Positions 11,878 to 20,728 of a DNA stretch of 62,760 nt are shown here, piece after piece. Both the position numbers and the translations under genes were made by a program. The notes below the pieces were generated by a model. The model was given only the letters and a program-made list of their open reading frames with translations. It made no database searches and was not told the origin of the DNA. How positions within the stretch are numbered: the first letter of the stretch is position 1; every line of letters begins with the position of its first letter. The stretch comes from Candidatus Sulfopaludibacter sp. SbA3 (GTDB lineage Bacteria; Acidobacteriota; Terriglobia; Bryobacterales; Bryobacteraceae), in contig CAMAVI010000010.1 of assembly GCA_945861625.1 (NCBI GenBank), positions 1 to 62,760 on the forward strand. Reading direction: 5' to 3'.

Positions 11878-13899
11878 ATGACACCCGCACACCGCCCGTT
11901 CGTTTCCGAGAAGACCGAGATGAAGGAGTTCACGCTGCGCGCGGTGCTTCTCGGGCTGGTGATGTCGGTGGTCCTTGGCGCGGCCAACGCGTATCTGGGG
12001 TTGCACGCGGGACAGACCATCGCGGCGACGTATCCAGCGGCGGTCATCGGCATGGCGTTTCTGCGAGCGTTCAAGGGAACAGTGCTCGAAGAAAATATTG
12101 CGCGTACGGCGGGTTCCATCGGCGAATCGGTCGCGGCGGGTGCAATTTTCACGATTCCGGCCTTTGTGATGTCCGGTTCGTGGAGCTCTTTCGATCCAGC
12201 ACAGGCTTACTGGAAATCTACAGCACTGATGATGGTCGGCAGCATCCTGGGTGTGTTGTTCGTATCGCTGGTTCGGAGGGCCATGGTGGAAGACCCGTCA
12301 CTGCCCTTCCCGGAATCCGTGGCGGCGGCGGAAATTCACAAGGCCGGGCAGCGCGGTGCGGAAGCGGCGCGCTACTTGTTCTGGAGCATCGGTTTCGGAA
12401 CGCTGATTCAGGCGCTGGGTGAGTTGAAACTCTTCGCTGTCGACAACACGTTCATCGTGCGCATTGGGGAGATCGGAAAGAGCTTCGTGCGGCTCGGCCC
12501 GCAAGGCAGCCAGAATGTACTGCAAACGGGCGCGATCTCGACGATTTCGGCGCCGACGGTCAGCCCCGCGCTGGTCGGCGTGGGCTATGTGATCGGGCCG
12601 CAACTGGCGTCGCTGAGTTTTTCGGGAAGCGTGCTGGCGTGGGGCGTGCTGGTGCCGCTCATGATGTACTTCATGGGTCCGGATTTGCAGAAGTTTCTGC
12701 CGCCGGGATCAGGCGACGGCGGTTGGGCGGCGATGGCCGCTGCCGTGTGGCGCTACATCATCCGGCCTGTGGCAGTGGGCGGAATGATGGTGGGCGCGGC
12801 GTACACACTGCTGCGCATGGGCAAAAAGCTTACATCGAGCCTGGGCCGCGCTCTGGCTGAAGTACGCCACGGCACACCGCCCATGGAGACGATGGCGCGC
12901 ACGGAGCGCTACATGGGGTCGAAGACGGTTCTGTCATTGATCGGGCTGATGTTCCTGCTGATGATCGCGCTGTATTTCTACATCGCGGGGATGATGTTGG
13001 CGGCGGTGGTGGCGGCAGTGGTGATGCTGGTCGTCGGATTTTTCTTCGCGACGGTTTCCGGGAATCTGGTGGGCGTGATCGGATCGTCCAACAATCCGAT
13101 TTCCGGACTGACGCTCTCCACGCTGATTATAGCGGCGCTGCTCATGGTGTCCATGGGCGTGTCCGGACAGGCGGGCGTGGCCGTCGTGCTGGGAGTGGCA
13201 GCGGTGGTGTGTGTTTCGTCGGCGGTAGCGGGCGAACTGCTGCAGGATTTTAAAGCCGGCTACATCCTAGGCGGCACGCCACGCACCATTCAGATCGTGG
13301 AACTGATCGCGGTAGTGTTATCGAGCGCCGTCATGTACTTCCCGCTCTATATTCTGCACGTCGGCAACATCAAGAGCGGCGGCACCGGGTTTGGCGATCC
13401 CAAACTTGCCGCACCGCAGGCCGGCTTGATGGCGGCGCTCGCGCAAGGTATCGTGGGCGGCGAGATGGCGTGGCCGCTGGTGGTTACCGGAGCGCTGTTC
13501 GGACTCGTGCTGATCATGTTCCAGGTGCGCAGCCCCATGCTGGTGGCGGTCGGGATGTATCTTCCGTTCCCGACAACGTGCGCGATTTTCACCGGCGGCA
13601 TGGTGCGCTGGCTGACGGATTCGCGTGGCAAGAAGGCCGGCCACAATGAAGCCCAGCGCACGCGAGTGGAGAACGTGGGAATTCTAATCGCCAGCGGATT
13701 GATCGCGGGAGAGGCGCTGACGGGACTCCTGTTCGCCTACTTCAAGTTCAAAGACATCGAGGTCTTCGAATTCTTCAAGGACCCGTCCTACATCGCCGGC
13801 TTCGTGGTGCTGCTGATCATGGGAACCGCGATGGTGCGCGTGCCGTTGATGAACGCCGGACGACCGGAAGATCCCGCGCCGCCGTCGGCCATGATGTAG
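11878..13899 (+). CDS. OPT-family oligopeptide transporter
   Basis: A 673-residue integral membrane protein with about 14-16 hydrophobic segments. The N-terminal region (EFTLRAVLLGLVMSVVLGAANAYLGLHAGQTI) and the central GNLVGVIGSSNNPISGLTLSTL motif are characteristic of the bacterial OPT family, proton-coupled importers of oligopeptides or metal chelates. LPFPESVAAAEIHKAG is a conserved family loop. It is followed after 22 bases by the parD antitoxin gene. Substrate is not predictable from the sequence alone. Confidence 0.92.
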   Translation: MTPAHRPFVSEKTEMKEFTLRAVLLGLVMSVVLGAANAYLGLHAGQTIAATYPAAVIGMAFLRAFKGTVLEENIARTAGSIGESVAAGAIFTIPAFVMSGSWSSFDPAQAYWKSTALMMVGSILGVLFVSLVRRAMVEDPSLPFPESVAAAEIHKAGQRGAEAARYLFWSIGFGTLIQALGELKLFAVDNTFIVRIGEIGKSFVRLGPQGSQNVLQTGAISTISAPTVSPALVGVGYVIGPQLASLSFSGSVLAWGVLVPLMMYFMGPDLQKFLPPGSGDGGWAAMAAAVWRYIIRPVAVGGMMVGAAYTLLRMGKKLTSSLGRALAEVRHGTPPMETMARTERYMGSKTVLSLIGLMFLLMIALYFYIAGMMLAAVVAAVVMLVVGFFFATVSGNLVGVIGSSNNPISGLTLSTLIIAALLMVSMGVSGQAGVAVVLGVAAVVCVSSAVAGELLQDFKAGYILGGTPRTIQIVELIAVVLSSAVMYFPLYILHVGNIKSGGTGFGDPKLAAPQAGLMAALAQGIVGGEMAWPLVVTGALFGLVLIMFQVRSPMLVAVGMYLPFPTTCAIFTGGMVRWLTDSRGKKAGHNEAQRTRVENVGILIASGLIAGEALTGLLFAYFKFKDIEVFEFFKDPSYIAGFVVLLIMGTAMVRVPLMNAGRPEDPAPPSAMM

Positions 13900-13921
13900 G
13901 AAGATGATGTAGCCTGAAAAC

Positions 13922-14197
13922 ATGGAAGTGCACTTGACTCCAGAGCAGCAGGCATTCATCCGTGATGCCATCCGTGGCGGCCGGATCAAGACCGAAGAGG
14001 ACGCGGTGCTCGAAGCTCTCATACTGTGGGAAGAGCGGGAGCGCAAACGAACCGAGTTTCGAGCGACGCTCGACGAAGCCGTGGCGTCCGTAGAACGCGG
14101 CGAAGGTAAACCTATCACGCAAGAGTCCATGCGAAAGCTGGCCGGAGAGGTGAAGCGCCGCGGTCTCGCGCGCCTAGCCACCGAACAGGCACCTTGA
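13922..14197 (+). CDS. parD: ParD-like antitoxin
   Basis: A 91-residue protein of the ParD/CC2985 antitoxin family. The N-terminal ribbon-helix-helix part (VHLTPEQQAFIRDAIRGGRIKTEEDAVLEAL) would bind DNA and autoregulate; the charged C-terminal helix (MRKLAGEVKRRGLARLA) would bind and neutralise the toxin. The frame is intact. Its stop codon shares one base with the ATG of the toxin gene, the usual parDE coupling. The partner toxin carries a nonsense codon, so this antitoxin may be an orphan. Confidence 0.82.
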   Translation: MEVHLTPEQQAFIRDAIRGGRIKTEEDAVLEALILWEERERKRTEFRATLDEAVASVERGEGKPITQESMRKLAGEVKRRGLARLATEQAP

Positions 14198-14496
14198 TGG
14201 CCCATCGGCTTGCGCCGCAAGCTGTAGAAGATTTAGACGGCATCTGGTTGTACGTCGCACGGGAAAGCGGAAGCATCGAAACCGCTGACCGGCTGATCGA
14301 TTCCATGACATAGCGGTTCTTTCTGCTGGCTCAGCATCCCTACATGGGACGCGTCCGCGATGAGGATATTGGCGGTGGAACACGGAGTTTCCTTGTGGGT
14401 GAGCACGTTATTGTTTACCGTGTCAGGAACGCAGACGTGTTGATCCTTCGAGTGGTCCACGGCCGCCGCGATTTGGCTGCGTGGTTGCCTGAGTAA
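14197..14496 (+). pseudogene. parE: ParE toxin gene interrupted by an in-frame TAG
   Basis: Reading 100 codons gives a ParE/RelE-type toxin: MAHRLAPQAVEDLDGIWLYVARE, then IDSMT, a TAG at 14311-14313 (codon 39), then RFFLLAQHPYMGRVR, a HVIVYRV strand and VLILRVVHGRRDLAAWLPE. Frame and length are otherwise those of an intact toxin. At this position relatives often have Glu or Gln, so one base change from GAG or CAG would create the stop. ParE toxins poison DNA gyrase. Downstream ATG codons would give only the C-terminal half. A sequencing error at one base would also explain it. Confidence 0.8.
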
Positions 14497-14881
14497 CTGG
14501 CAAGGGCGCCCGCTCGAGTTTCCGACTTTTTACGGCACGACAGGAAGAAAGAAACAGGTTCTCTGGGCCAGTATTCCGACTTAGGCGGCTCCCGATTAAG
14601 AGCGCCTCGCAGACCTAACAGTAGTCGACTCAGACTCCTCCACCAGCTTCCGGAATGGGTGGGGGATGGATTTACCCGGTTCCTTTACTGCATTACGCAG
14701 ATACTCAGTGACGCTCTGTTGAAGCCGAATTGCCCAACCAGGTTCGCGAACTTCATAGATAATCACGGGTGGTCAATTGAGATTGTTAACTCGCTACGTT
14801 TTGATGCCACCCACGGAATCGGTGACGCAACTGCGATATCAATCGGGCGGAAGAACCCAATAAAGCTGGGGTGCGAGCTAG
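14497..14881. other. 385-base stretch with no recognisable gene
   Basis: Between the broken parE gene and the DUF2911 gene. Base composition is visibly less GC-rich than the neighbours. One 79-codon open frame exists on the plus strand (14659-14898), but it lacks a ribosome-binding site and resembles nothing I know. I see no hairpin terminator or tRNA. It may be decayed insertion material. Confidence 0.5.
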
Positions 14882-15415
14882 CTACCTCACTACAGTGAAC
14901 GGGAACGAGGCTTCGGTCTGCTCCCAGAGGAACGCGACGCGGCCTGTGTTGCCGCCTTCGCCGCGGATTTCGAAGGTCAGGCTCTCGACCGGCGCGTCTA
15001 GATGTTTCAGGTCCATCTTGAGCTTGCCGATGTCTTTGGTGGCGTCGTGGTCCAGATGGAAGGCCTTGGCGTCGCGGTTGAGGATGACGGTCCACTCGTT
15101 CGCGGTGGGCAGCACCCAAATGCCGTAACTCCCCTTGGCGAGTTTCATGGAGCCGATCTCCAGGCCCGCGTCTTCCGAGGTGATCGCGGTGATCCAGTTG
15201 GCCCCGGGGCACCAGATCTCGTCATAGGGCACCAGGCCACCATAAATCTTGCGGCCGCGCATGAAGGGCGAATAGTAGCCGATCTTCAGCGCCTTGCCTC
15301 CCACGGTGCCCGTGACCTCTTTCGGCGGGCTCGCCTGGGCGTAGGCAGGGACGACGGCAGGAACGGCGGCGGTGACGGCAGTCAATCCGGCGAAGAGAAA
15401 GTGGCGGCGCTGCAT
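14882..15415 (-). CDS. Exported DUF2911 protein (copy 2)
   Basis: A 177-residue protein with an N-terminal export signal of Tat-like type (MQRRHFLFAGLTAVTAAVPAVVPAYA). The body matches the DUF2911 family pattern: GKALKIGYYSPFMRGRKIYGGLVPYDEIWCPGAN, a KLAKGSYGIWVLP strand and WTVILNRD. The biochemical function of the family is not known to me. It lies 38 bases downstream of a second DUF2911 gene on the same strand; the two share the IxGGLVPY core and probably arose by tandem duplication. Confidence 0.8.
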   Translation of the reverse strand: MQRRHFLFAGLTAVTAAVPAVVPAYAQASPPKEVTGTVGGKALKIGYYSPFMRGRKIYGGLVPYDEIWCPGANWITAITSEDAGLEIGSMKLAKGSYGIWVLPTANEWTVILNRDAKAFHLDHDATKDIGKLKMDLKHLDAPVESLTFEIRGEGGNTGRVAFLWEQTEASFPFTVVR

Positions 15416-15453
15416 GGTGGACGCTCCTTAGATTGGATTTACTGCGATTGGCT

Positions 15454-15966
15454 TTACTGAACCGTAATCGGAATCGAAACTTCGGTCCGCTCCCAGCTCA
15501 TCTTGAGCAAGCCCTTTTTGGGGCCCGTGGATGACAACTCGATCTTAAGCCTTTCCACAGGCGCGGGGGTCTGCGCCACGTTCATCTTGACGCGCCCCAG
15601 ATCCTGCCGCTGGCTGTACTCGGTGCCCCACTGGCCGGTCTGTTTGTTCACGATCAACTGCCACTCGTTGGCGCCGGGCAGCGTGTAAATCGTGTAGGTC
15701 CCCTTGGGCACTTTCAGGCCGTTGTCGCCGATGACGAGGTCGGCGCCGGTCTGAAACGTGGTGGCGTTGTCGGCGCCGGTGCGCCACACGGCTCCGTAGG
15801 GAACCAGGCCGCCCATGATCTTGCGCGCGCGGATGGAGGGCGACGAATAGGCGATGGTCAGCTTCTTGCCGTCGATCACGGTTTCGGTCTTCGCGGGCGG
15901 ACTGAGCACCTGCGCGAAGGTCAGGGTCGCGACGAACGGAATAAACAGAGATTGAGTCCACTGCAT
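15454..15966 (-). CDS. Exported DUF2911 protein (copy 1)
   Basis: A 170-residue secreted protein with a signal peptide (LFIPFVATLTFAQ). The DUF2911 core is clear: KKLTIAYSSPSIRARKIMGGLVPYGAVWRTGADNATTF, KVPKGTYTIYTLPG and EWQLIVNKQTGQWG. It is the promoter-proximal member of the tandem pair and keeps the usual WRTGADNAT segment; the second copy has WCPGANWIT at the corresponding place, so the two may have diverged. Function unknown. Confidence 0.82.
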   Translation of the reverse strand: MQWTQSLFIPFVATLTFAQVLSPPAKTETVIDGKKLTIAYSSPSIRARKIMGGLVPYGAVWRTGADNATTFQTGADLVIGDNGLKVPKGTYTIYTLPGANEWQLIVNKQTGQWGTEYSQRQDLGRVKMNVAQTPAPVERLKIELSSTGPKKGLLKMSWERTEVSIPITVQ

Positions 15967-16001
15967 AGTTCTAGAGTATTGCAGATTGCTACAGTAAAGG
16001 A

Positions 16002-18377
16002 TTGTCGCGCGTCAGTTCGTCACCCCCCGCCCCCGAACCCGTCCGCTGGAGACAACTCTACTTGGGCTTGGGCTTCACCACTCTGGCGACGCTCATCCTT
16101 GAATTGTCGCTGACACGGCTTTTTTCCGTTGTTTTCTATTACCACTTCGCGTTTCTGGCGATTTCGATTGCGCTGTTCGGGCTGGGATCGGGTGGCGTGT
16201 TCTCTTATGTAATCGCGGGCGGAAATCTGTATGGGCGCCTGGGGATTCTAGGTCTGGCAAACGCGGCGAGCGTGATCGCGATGCTGTGGTTCATTTTGTC
16301 GCGGCCAACGGAACTCGGCAATGCGACGTTGGCCGCGGTTTACGTGGCGAGCGCGCTGCCGTTTTTCCTGGCGGGCACGGTGGTGTCCATCGCGATCTCC
16401 GAGGCCATTGAACGCGTCGACCGCGCGTATTTTTTCGATCTGGCGGGAGCGGCGGCCGGATGCCTGGTCCTAATTCCATTCCTCAACACGTTTGGCGGAC
16501 CGAACACGGTGATCGCGGCGGCAGTGTTCTATGGCGTGGCGGCGGCGATCTGGTTCCATAACGCCGGAAATGCCCGGCTGCGGGCGGCGGCCGTGGCCGC
16601 ATCGCTATTCCTGGTCCTTTTGATGATCGCCAACGGCCGCGCGCACTTCCTTGACGTGCAAGTGGCTAAGGGGATGCAAGTGCCGCCGGAAAAGTTCGTG
16701 GCCTGGAACAGTTTTTCGCGCGTGGGCGTGACCACGGACCGCGGCTATACCAGCATCGTGATCGACGGCGACGCGGCCACGGCGTTGGCGGATAAAGACT
16801 GGGACCATCTCACGGCCGCCGAGCGGCGCGATCTTGCCCGTGGCGGTCCGGCGCTTCCCTATGTTTTGCGGCCGGGCGCGAAGACGCTGGTGATCGGCGC
16901 GGGCGGCGGTTACGACGTTGCGCGGTCGCTCGCCGCGGGCAGCCGCGACATCACGGCGGTGGAGATCAATCCGATCATCGCCAACAAGATCATGCGGGAA
17001 CGCTTCGCAGCCGAGAGTCATCGTCTGTATTTCCGCCCTGAGGTACGGCTGTTCGTCGAAGACGGCCGATCGTTTGTGCGCCGGAGCGCAGAAAAGTATC
17101 AAGTGCTGCAGGCGACGCTAGTGGACACGTGGGCATCCACGGCGGCGGGCGCGTTCGCGCTTTCAGAGAACAACCTCTACACGACGGACGCCTTCCACGA
17201 TTATCTGTCACACCTCACCGACGACGGCGTGCTGACGTTCACGCGCTGGGGTTTCGATCCGCCGCGCGAATCGCTGCGGCTCATCACACTGGCGATGGAC
17301 GCACTGGCGCGGCTGGGCGAGAAGACTCCCGCTCGGCATGTGATCGTGGTTCGTGATGACGCTTCGAAGATTCAGGGATGGGGAGCGCAGGACACCGTGC
17401 TCATATCGCGCAAACCGTTCACGGCAGTGGACGTAGCGCGCACGCAGGAATGGCTTATCACCGCGAAGATGGAACCAGTCTACTTGCCGGGAGAAGGCGC
17501 CACGAGCAGTTCGGGCGCGGCGTTCGCCGAGCTTCTGGGCAGCTACGATCCGCCCGCGTTCTGGCGTGGTTATCGCTATGACGTGTCGCCCGTGAGCGAT
17601 GACCGCCCGTTTTTCTTCTACACGGTGCAGCCCCGCGATCTGTGGAATTTCGTGAGACACGCCAACACCGAAAGCGCGGATTACAAGGTCAACCGCGCGG
17701 TGCCCTTGCTGTTCGCTCTGGTCGTGGTGAGCATCGGCGCGACTCTGCTCATTCTGTTTTTGCCGCGGGTGCTGCTGGGGACCCGTTTACCGTCCGAGCG
17801 CGGCGTGTTTGTGTTTCTACCCTATTTCATTTGCCTGGGCGCGGGATACATTCTGATCCAGGTGGCGCTGATTCAGAAGTTCGTGCTGCTGTTGGGGCAC
17901 CCTACGTACGCGTTGACGGTGATCGTGTTCTCCATGCTGGTGGCGAGCGGCGCGGGCAGTTTCTTCAGCAAGCGGGTCATCGAAGGGGATGACGCGCGGT
18001 TGATGCGAGTGTTGGCGAGCGTCGCCGTGCTGGTAGCGACGTTGGCATTCTGCGCGCCGGTGTTGGTGAACGCCGCCGCGGCATGGCCTCTTCCCGCCAA
18101 GATGCTGGTCACGGCACTGGCCATTGCCCCGGCGGCGTTTCTCATGGGCATGCCGTTCCCCAGCGGACTGCGGCGGCTGGAAGAATGGCATTCGCCATCG
18201 GTGCGTTGGGCGTGGTCACTGAATGCCGCCGCGAGCGTGCTGGGATCGGGCGGCGCGATTATACTGGCGATTTACATGGGCCTGCGCGCCACCCTGCTCT
18301 TCGGCGGCGCACTTTACCTGGCGGCGCTATTGGTGATTCTGCTGACGCGCAAGGACCGCCGCACAGCGCCGGGTTGA
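16002..18377 (+). CDS. Membrane-embedded spermidine-synthase-like protein
   Basis: About 791 residues in three parts. Residues 20-215 form several membrane helices starting LGLGFTTLATLILELSLTRLFSVVFYYHFAFLAISIALFGLGSGG. Residues 215-560 carry a spermidine-synthase/methyltransferase-like Rossmann domain with TLVIGAGGGYDVARSL, DITAVEINP and VRLFVEDGRSFVR. A second membrane block follows (VPLLFALVVVSIGATLLILF and later helices). This architecture is known in bacteria as membrane spermidine-synthase-like proteins of unsettled function. The start is a TTG; no better start is visible before the first helix. It may act on a lipid or an exported substrate. Confidence 0.78.
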   Translation: MSRVSSSPPAPEPVRWRQLYLGLGFTTLATLILELSLTRLFSVVFYYHFAFLAISIALFGLGSGGVFSYVIAGGNLYGRLGILGLANAASVIAMLWFILSRPTELGNATLAAVYVASALPFFLAGTVVSIAISEAIERVDRAYFFDLAGAAAGCLVLIPFLNTFGGPNTVIAAAVFYGVAAAIWFHNAGNARLRAAAVAASLFLVLLMIANGRAHFLDVQVAKGMQVPPEKFVAWNSFSRVGVTTDRGYTSIVIDGDAATALADKDWDHLTAAERRDLARGGPALPYVLRPGAKTLVIGAGGGYDVARSLAAGSRDITAVEINPIIANKIMRERFAAESHRLYFRPEVRLFVEDGRSFVRRSAEKYQVLQATLVDTWASTAAGAFALSENNLYTTDAFHDYLSHLTDDGVLTFTRWGFDPPRESLRLITLAMDALARLGEKTPARHVIVVRDDASKIQGWGAQDTVLISRKPFTAVDVARTQEWLITAKMEPVYLPGEGATSSSGAAFAELLGSYDPPAFWRGYRYDVSPVSDDRPFFFYTVQPRDLWNFVRHANTESADYKVNRAVPLLFALVVVSIGATLLILFLPRVLLGTRLPSERGVFVFLPYFICLGAGYILIQVALIQKFVLLLGHPTYALTVIVFSMLVASGAGSFFSKRVIEGDDARLMRVLASVAVLVATLAFCAPVLVNAAAAWPLPAKMLVTALAIAPAAFLMGMPFPSGLRRLEEWHSPSVRWAWSLNAAASVLGSGGAIILAIYMGLRATLLFGGALYLAALLVILLTRKDRRTAPG

Positions 18378-18468
18378 GTCTCAAGTGGAACCCGGCAAGT
18401 GCCTGCCTCAACTTGATCGGAGCCCGCCAATCCCAGCGCCGGCTGGAAACCGCGGGTAGCGTTTTCGC

Positions 18469-19617
18469 TTACGGCTTATTGAACTTCACCGCGTCGATCG
18501 CGACGTTGGTCTGCACGCCGCTCAACTGGAATTGATCCCTGCCGTCCAGCCAGGAGAACGTGTATTTGAACGGGAACTTGATGCCGTTCACTTCGCGGTA
18601 ATCGCCATAATCCATCTGGATCGACACGCGGCCGATCGGCGACGGCGTGAAGCGCACCACCCGCAGCAGCAGGCCGGACTGCATGTCGAAGTACAGCGTT
18701 GCCAGAAGACCCCGGGCGCCGGTGCCCTGGACCACCCGCACCTCGCGATCGCCAATGTTGTCCGTCGAGCCGACGCGGAAATTGTTGAGGACTGTCTTGA
18801 CCTGTCCCGGGAATGCCATCATCGCTTCGAGTTTGGCCCCCTCCAGATCCGTTCCGTCCAGCTCAAACTGCGGAAGCAGTCCGCGCGGCGACTTCACCCA
18901 GCCGGTGCGGCCGTTATAGGTCCGGATGCTGTCTCCACGCTCCGGGTGATCCTTAAACGTAATGGATGTCGTGCGCATATTCGGGGCTTTCGCGAAGATC
19001 TCGAACGTACCGCCGCCGCCCAGCCCTTCGTAACCCACGCTGGTCCCAGTGGCGACATAGCTGGTGAGGCCGGCCAGCCGCTGCGCTCCGCCGACGGCTG
19101 CAATGTACTTGTCGAGAATTTCCGTGGCGGAAGGCTGTCCTTCGGCGACCGCGACAATGTCACTCTTCTCTTCGTTCGGAGTGCTATACAAAGCGTCCAG
19201 AGCAATGGAGGTCGCCGGCAGGTTGCGGCCGTGATGGCAAGTCCAGCACGTCACCATTTGCGCCCCGCCGAAGCTGGTGCGGTTGATAGTGGCGAGCATT
19301 TCCACCATCCTGCGCGCGGTCCTCTTCCTCGGAGTATCGAACACCCAGTCAGCCTTGTCCGAGCCGGCACTCGGGTGGCAATCCGCGCAGTCGAAGCCGA
19401 GCGCCGCCGCCATGACGCCCATGCTTCCCAGGAAATCACTGACCGTGAGTCCCTTGAGCGTGCTGGTTGTCACGTTCTTGAAAGCCTCTCCCGCGGTCGG
19501 GACTTTCGGCGCCACCGGAGCTTGCGCCGCCGCCTTGCCGGTCAACCCAAAGCCAATCAGCAGCACAGCGGCCCCCACGGCAGCGGCCACCATCAATTGG
19601 TTCCACCAGAGCTTCAT
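18469..19617 (-). CDS. Exported c-type cytochrome (photosynthetic reaction-centre cytochrome c family)
   Basis: A 382-residue protein with a signal anchor (LMVAAAVGAAVLLIGFGL) and two CxxCH heme sites, DCADCHPS and TCWTCHHG. The N-terminal half resembles the reaction-centre cytochrome-c-subunit domain that is widespread in non-phototrophic Acidobacteriota. The C-terminal half (residues 200-380) is beta-rich with repeated YxGRTGW- and PFKYTFSW-like strands, resembling outer-membrane lipoprotein-type domains. A good ribosome-binding site (AAGGAGAG) precedes the ATG. It probably works in periplasmic electron transfer. It is divergent from the gallate-type operon and shares its control region. 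Confidence 0.8.
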   Translation of the reverse strand: MKLWWNQLMVAAAVGAAVLLIGFGLTGKAAAQAPVAPKVPTAGEAFKNVTTSTLKGLTVSDFLGSMGVMAAALGFDCADCHPSAGSDKADWVFDTPRKRTARRMVEMLATINRTSFGGAQMVTCWTCHHGRNLPATSIALDALYSTPNEEKSDIVAVAEGQPSATEILDKYIAAVGGAQRLAGLTSYVATGTSVGYEGLGGGGTFEIFAKAPNMRTTSITFKDHPERGDSIRTYNGRTGWVKSPRGLLPQFELDGTDLEGAKLEAMMAFPGQVKTVLNNFRVGSTDNIGDREVRVVQGTGARGLLATLYFDMQSGLLLRVVRFTPSPIGRVSIQMDYGDYREVNGIKFPFKYTFSWLDGRDQFQLSGVQTNVAIDAVKFNKP

Positions 19618-19633
19618 AATTGTGTCTCTCCTT

Positions 19634-19675
19634 GTTCAGAAGTTGTACTGCAGGGTTCAGAAGTTATTCTGCAGG
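19634..19675. promoter_or_regulatory. Tandem 21-bp repeat with palindromic core, putative operator
   Basis: Two head-to-tail 21-base copies (19634-19654 and 19655-19675) differ at two positions. The second contains the inverted repeat CAGAA-GTTA-TTCTG; the first has CAGAA-GTTG-TACTG. They lie between the start of the cytochrome gene and a good sigma-70 promoter for the aromatic operon, a typical place for a regulator of one or both. No regulator gene is adjacent. Confidence 0.5.
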
Positions 19676-19697
19676 AGTTAATCTTAAGAGTTCTGTT

Positions 19698-19726
19698 ATG
19701 GCATTTTAAGCCAAGTCCAGTATAAT
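19698..19726 (+). promoter_or_regulatory. Putative sigma-70 promoter of the aromatic-catabolism operon
   Basis: A perfect TATAAT at 19721-19726 is preceded, with a 17-base spacer, by ATGGCA (4 of 6 matches to the -35 consensus). It points toward the DUF6282 gene with a leader of about 70 bases that ends in AGGAGGAT before ATG. The tandem operator-like repeat ends 22 bases upstream of the -35 box, compatible with an activator. Confidence 0.5.
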
Positions 19727-19802
19727 ACGAAATGTTTCTTTCCCCGCGCCGCCTATGGCGTGATTCGACCGGCGATGGCGTCCGCATCCACCAGGAGGAT
19801 TT

Positions 19803-20720
19803 ATGAGTATTGAGGCAATCCCCGCGGTATCCGCCGCGGCCTGGGAGGCATTGCAAGGCGCCTATGACTTACAGGTGCACGTCGCTCCTGACGTCATCGA
19901 GCGCCGCATTGACGATCTGGACCTGGCCAAGTCGTTTCTGTCGCACGGCATGCGGGGCTTCGTCCTTAAGTCGCACTACTTCCCGACCGCCGAGCGCGCG
20001 AAAGTAGTGACGAAAGCAATTCCCGGCATCCACGCTTACGGCGCGATTACTCTCAATCACAGCGTCGGCGGCCTGAATCCTGTCGCCGTGGAATTGGCCG
20101 GCCGCTCCGGCAACAGGATTGTCTGGATGCCCACGGTAGACGCCGCGAATGAAACCGCCGGGCGCCCTGACGGCGCCAAGACCAAACTGCCGTTCTGGGC
20201 CAAGATCCAGTTGGAACTGGCTGCTACCGGCATCAACCCTGCGCCCATGACGGTTCTCGCCGCGGACGGTAAACTAACTTCCGCCGCGCGCACCGTGCTC
20301 GAGTTGATCCACAAATACGACATGATCCTTGCCACCGGACATCTGGGCCGGAAAGAAATCTTTGCCCTGGTGAAGACCGCGAAAGAAATTGGACTTCGCA
20401 AAGTGGTGGTCACCCACGCCGAGTTCCCCTCGCAAAGCCTCACGGCGCTGGAGCAGTTTGAACTTGCCGAAATGGGCGCGGTCATCGAGCACTGCTTCAC
20501 GACGATGCATACCGGTAAGTCCTCCTGGGAGGGCATGTTCGAAGCCACACGCAAAGTCGGCACGCAGCGCACCATATTGTCGACCGACCTGGGGCAGACC
20601 ATCAACCCGGACGTCGCCGAAGGCTATGCGATGTTCGCCCAGAAGATGCTGGATGCCGGTTTTACGGTCGCGGAAATCCATCACATGGCTGCCACGCTCC
20701 CCGCGAGTTTGGTAGAGTAA
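19803..20720 (+). CDS. DUF6282 family protein, predicted metal-dependent hydrolase
   Basis: A 305-residue cytoplasmic protein, first gene of the operon. It resembles DUF6282/amidohydrolase-type barrels: QVHVAPDVIERRIDDLDLA, FVLKSHYFPTAERA with a possible carbamylated or metal-binding Lys, ATGHLGRKEI, VTHAEFPSQ and LSTDLGQTINP, giving the His, His, His, Asp set expected of a metal-dependent hydrolase. AGGAGG stands 6 bases before the ATG. In the operon context it may act on a lactone, ester or ring-cleavage product, for instance in place of a pyrone-dicarboxylate hydrolase; this is inference. A secreted paralogue is encoded near 34.5 kb. Confidence 0.7.
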   Translation: MSIEAIPAVSAAAWEALQGAYDLQVHVAPDVIERRIDDLDLAKSFLSHGMRGFVLKSHYFPTAERAKVVTKAIPGIHAYGAITLNHSVGGLNPVAVELAGRSGNRIVWMPTVDAANETAGRPDGAKTKLPFWAKIQLELAATGINPAPMTVLAADGKLTSAARTVLELIHKYDMILATGHLGRKEIFALVKTAKEIGLRKVVVTHAEFPSQSLTALEQFELAEMGAVIEHCFTTMHTGKSSWEGMFEATRKVGTQRTILSTDLGQTINPDVAEGYAMFAQKMLDAGFTVAEIHHMAATLPASLVE

Positions 20721-20728
20721 GCACTCTT

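Noticed and set aside
14659..14898. 79-codon open frame after the broken parE gene
   Set aside because: No ribosome site, no similarity to a known protein, and it overlaps the end of the DUF2911 gene on the other strand.
18532..19725. Long plus-strand open frame opposite the cytochrome gene
   Set aside because: Arg/His-rich shadow caused by high GC; the opposite strand has two CxxCH sites, signal peptide and ribosome site.
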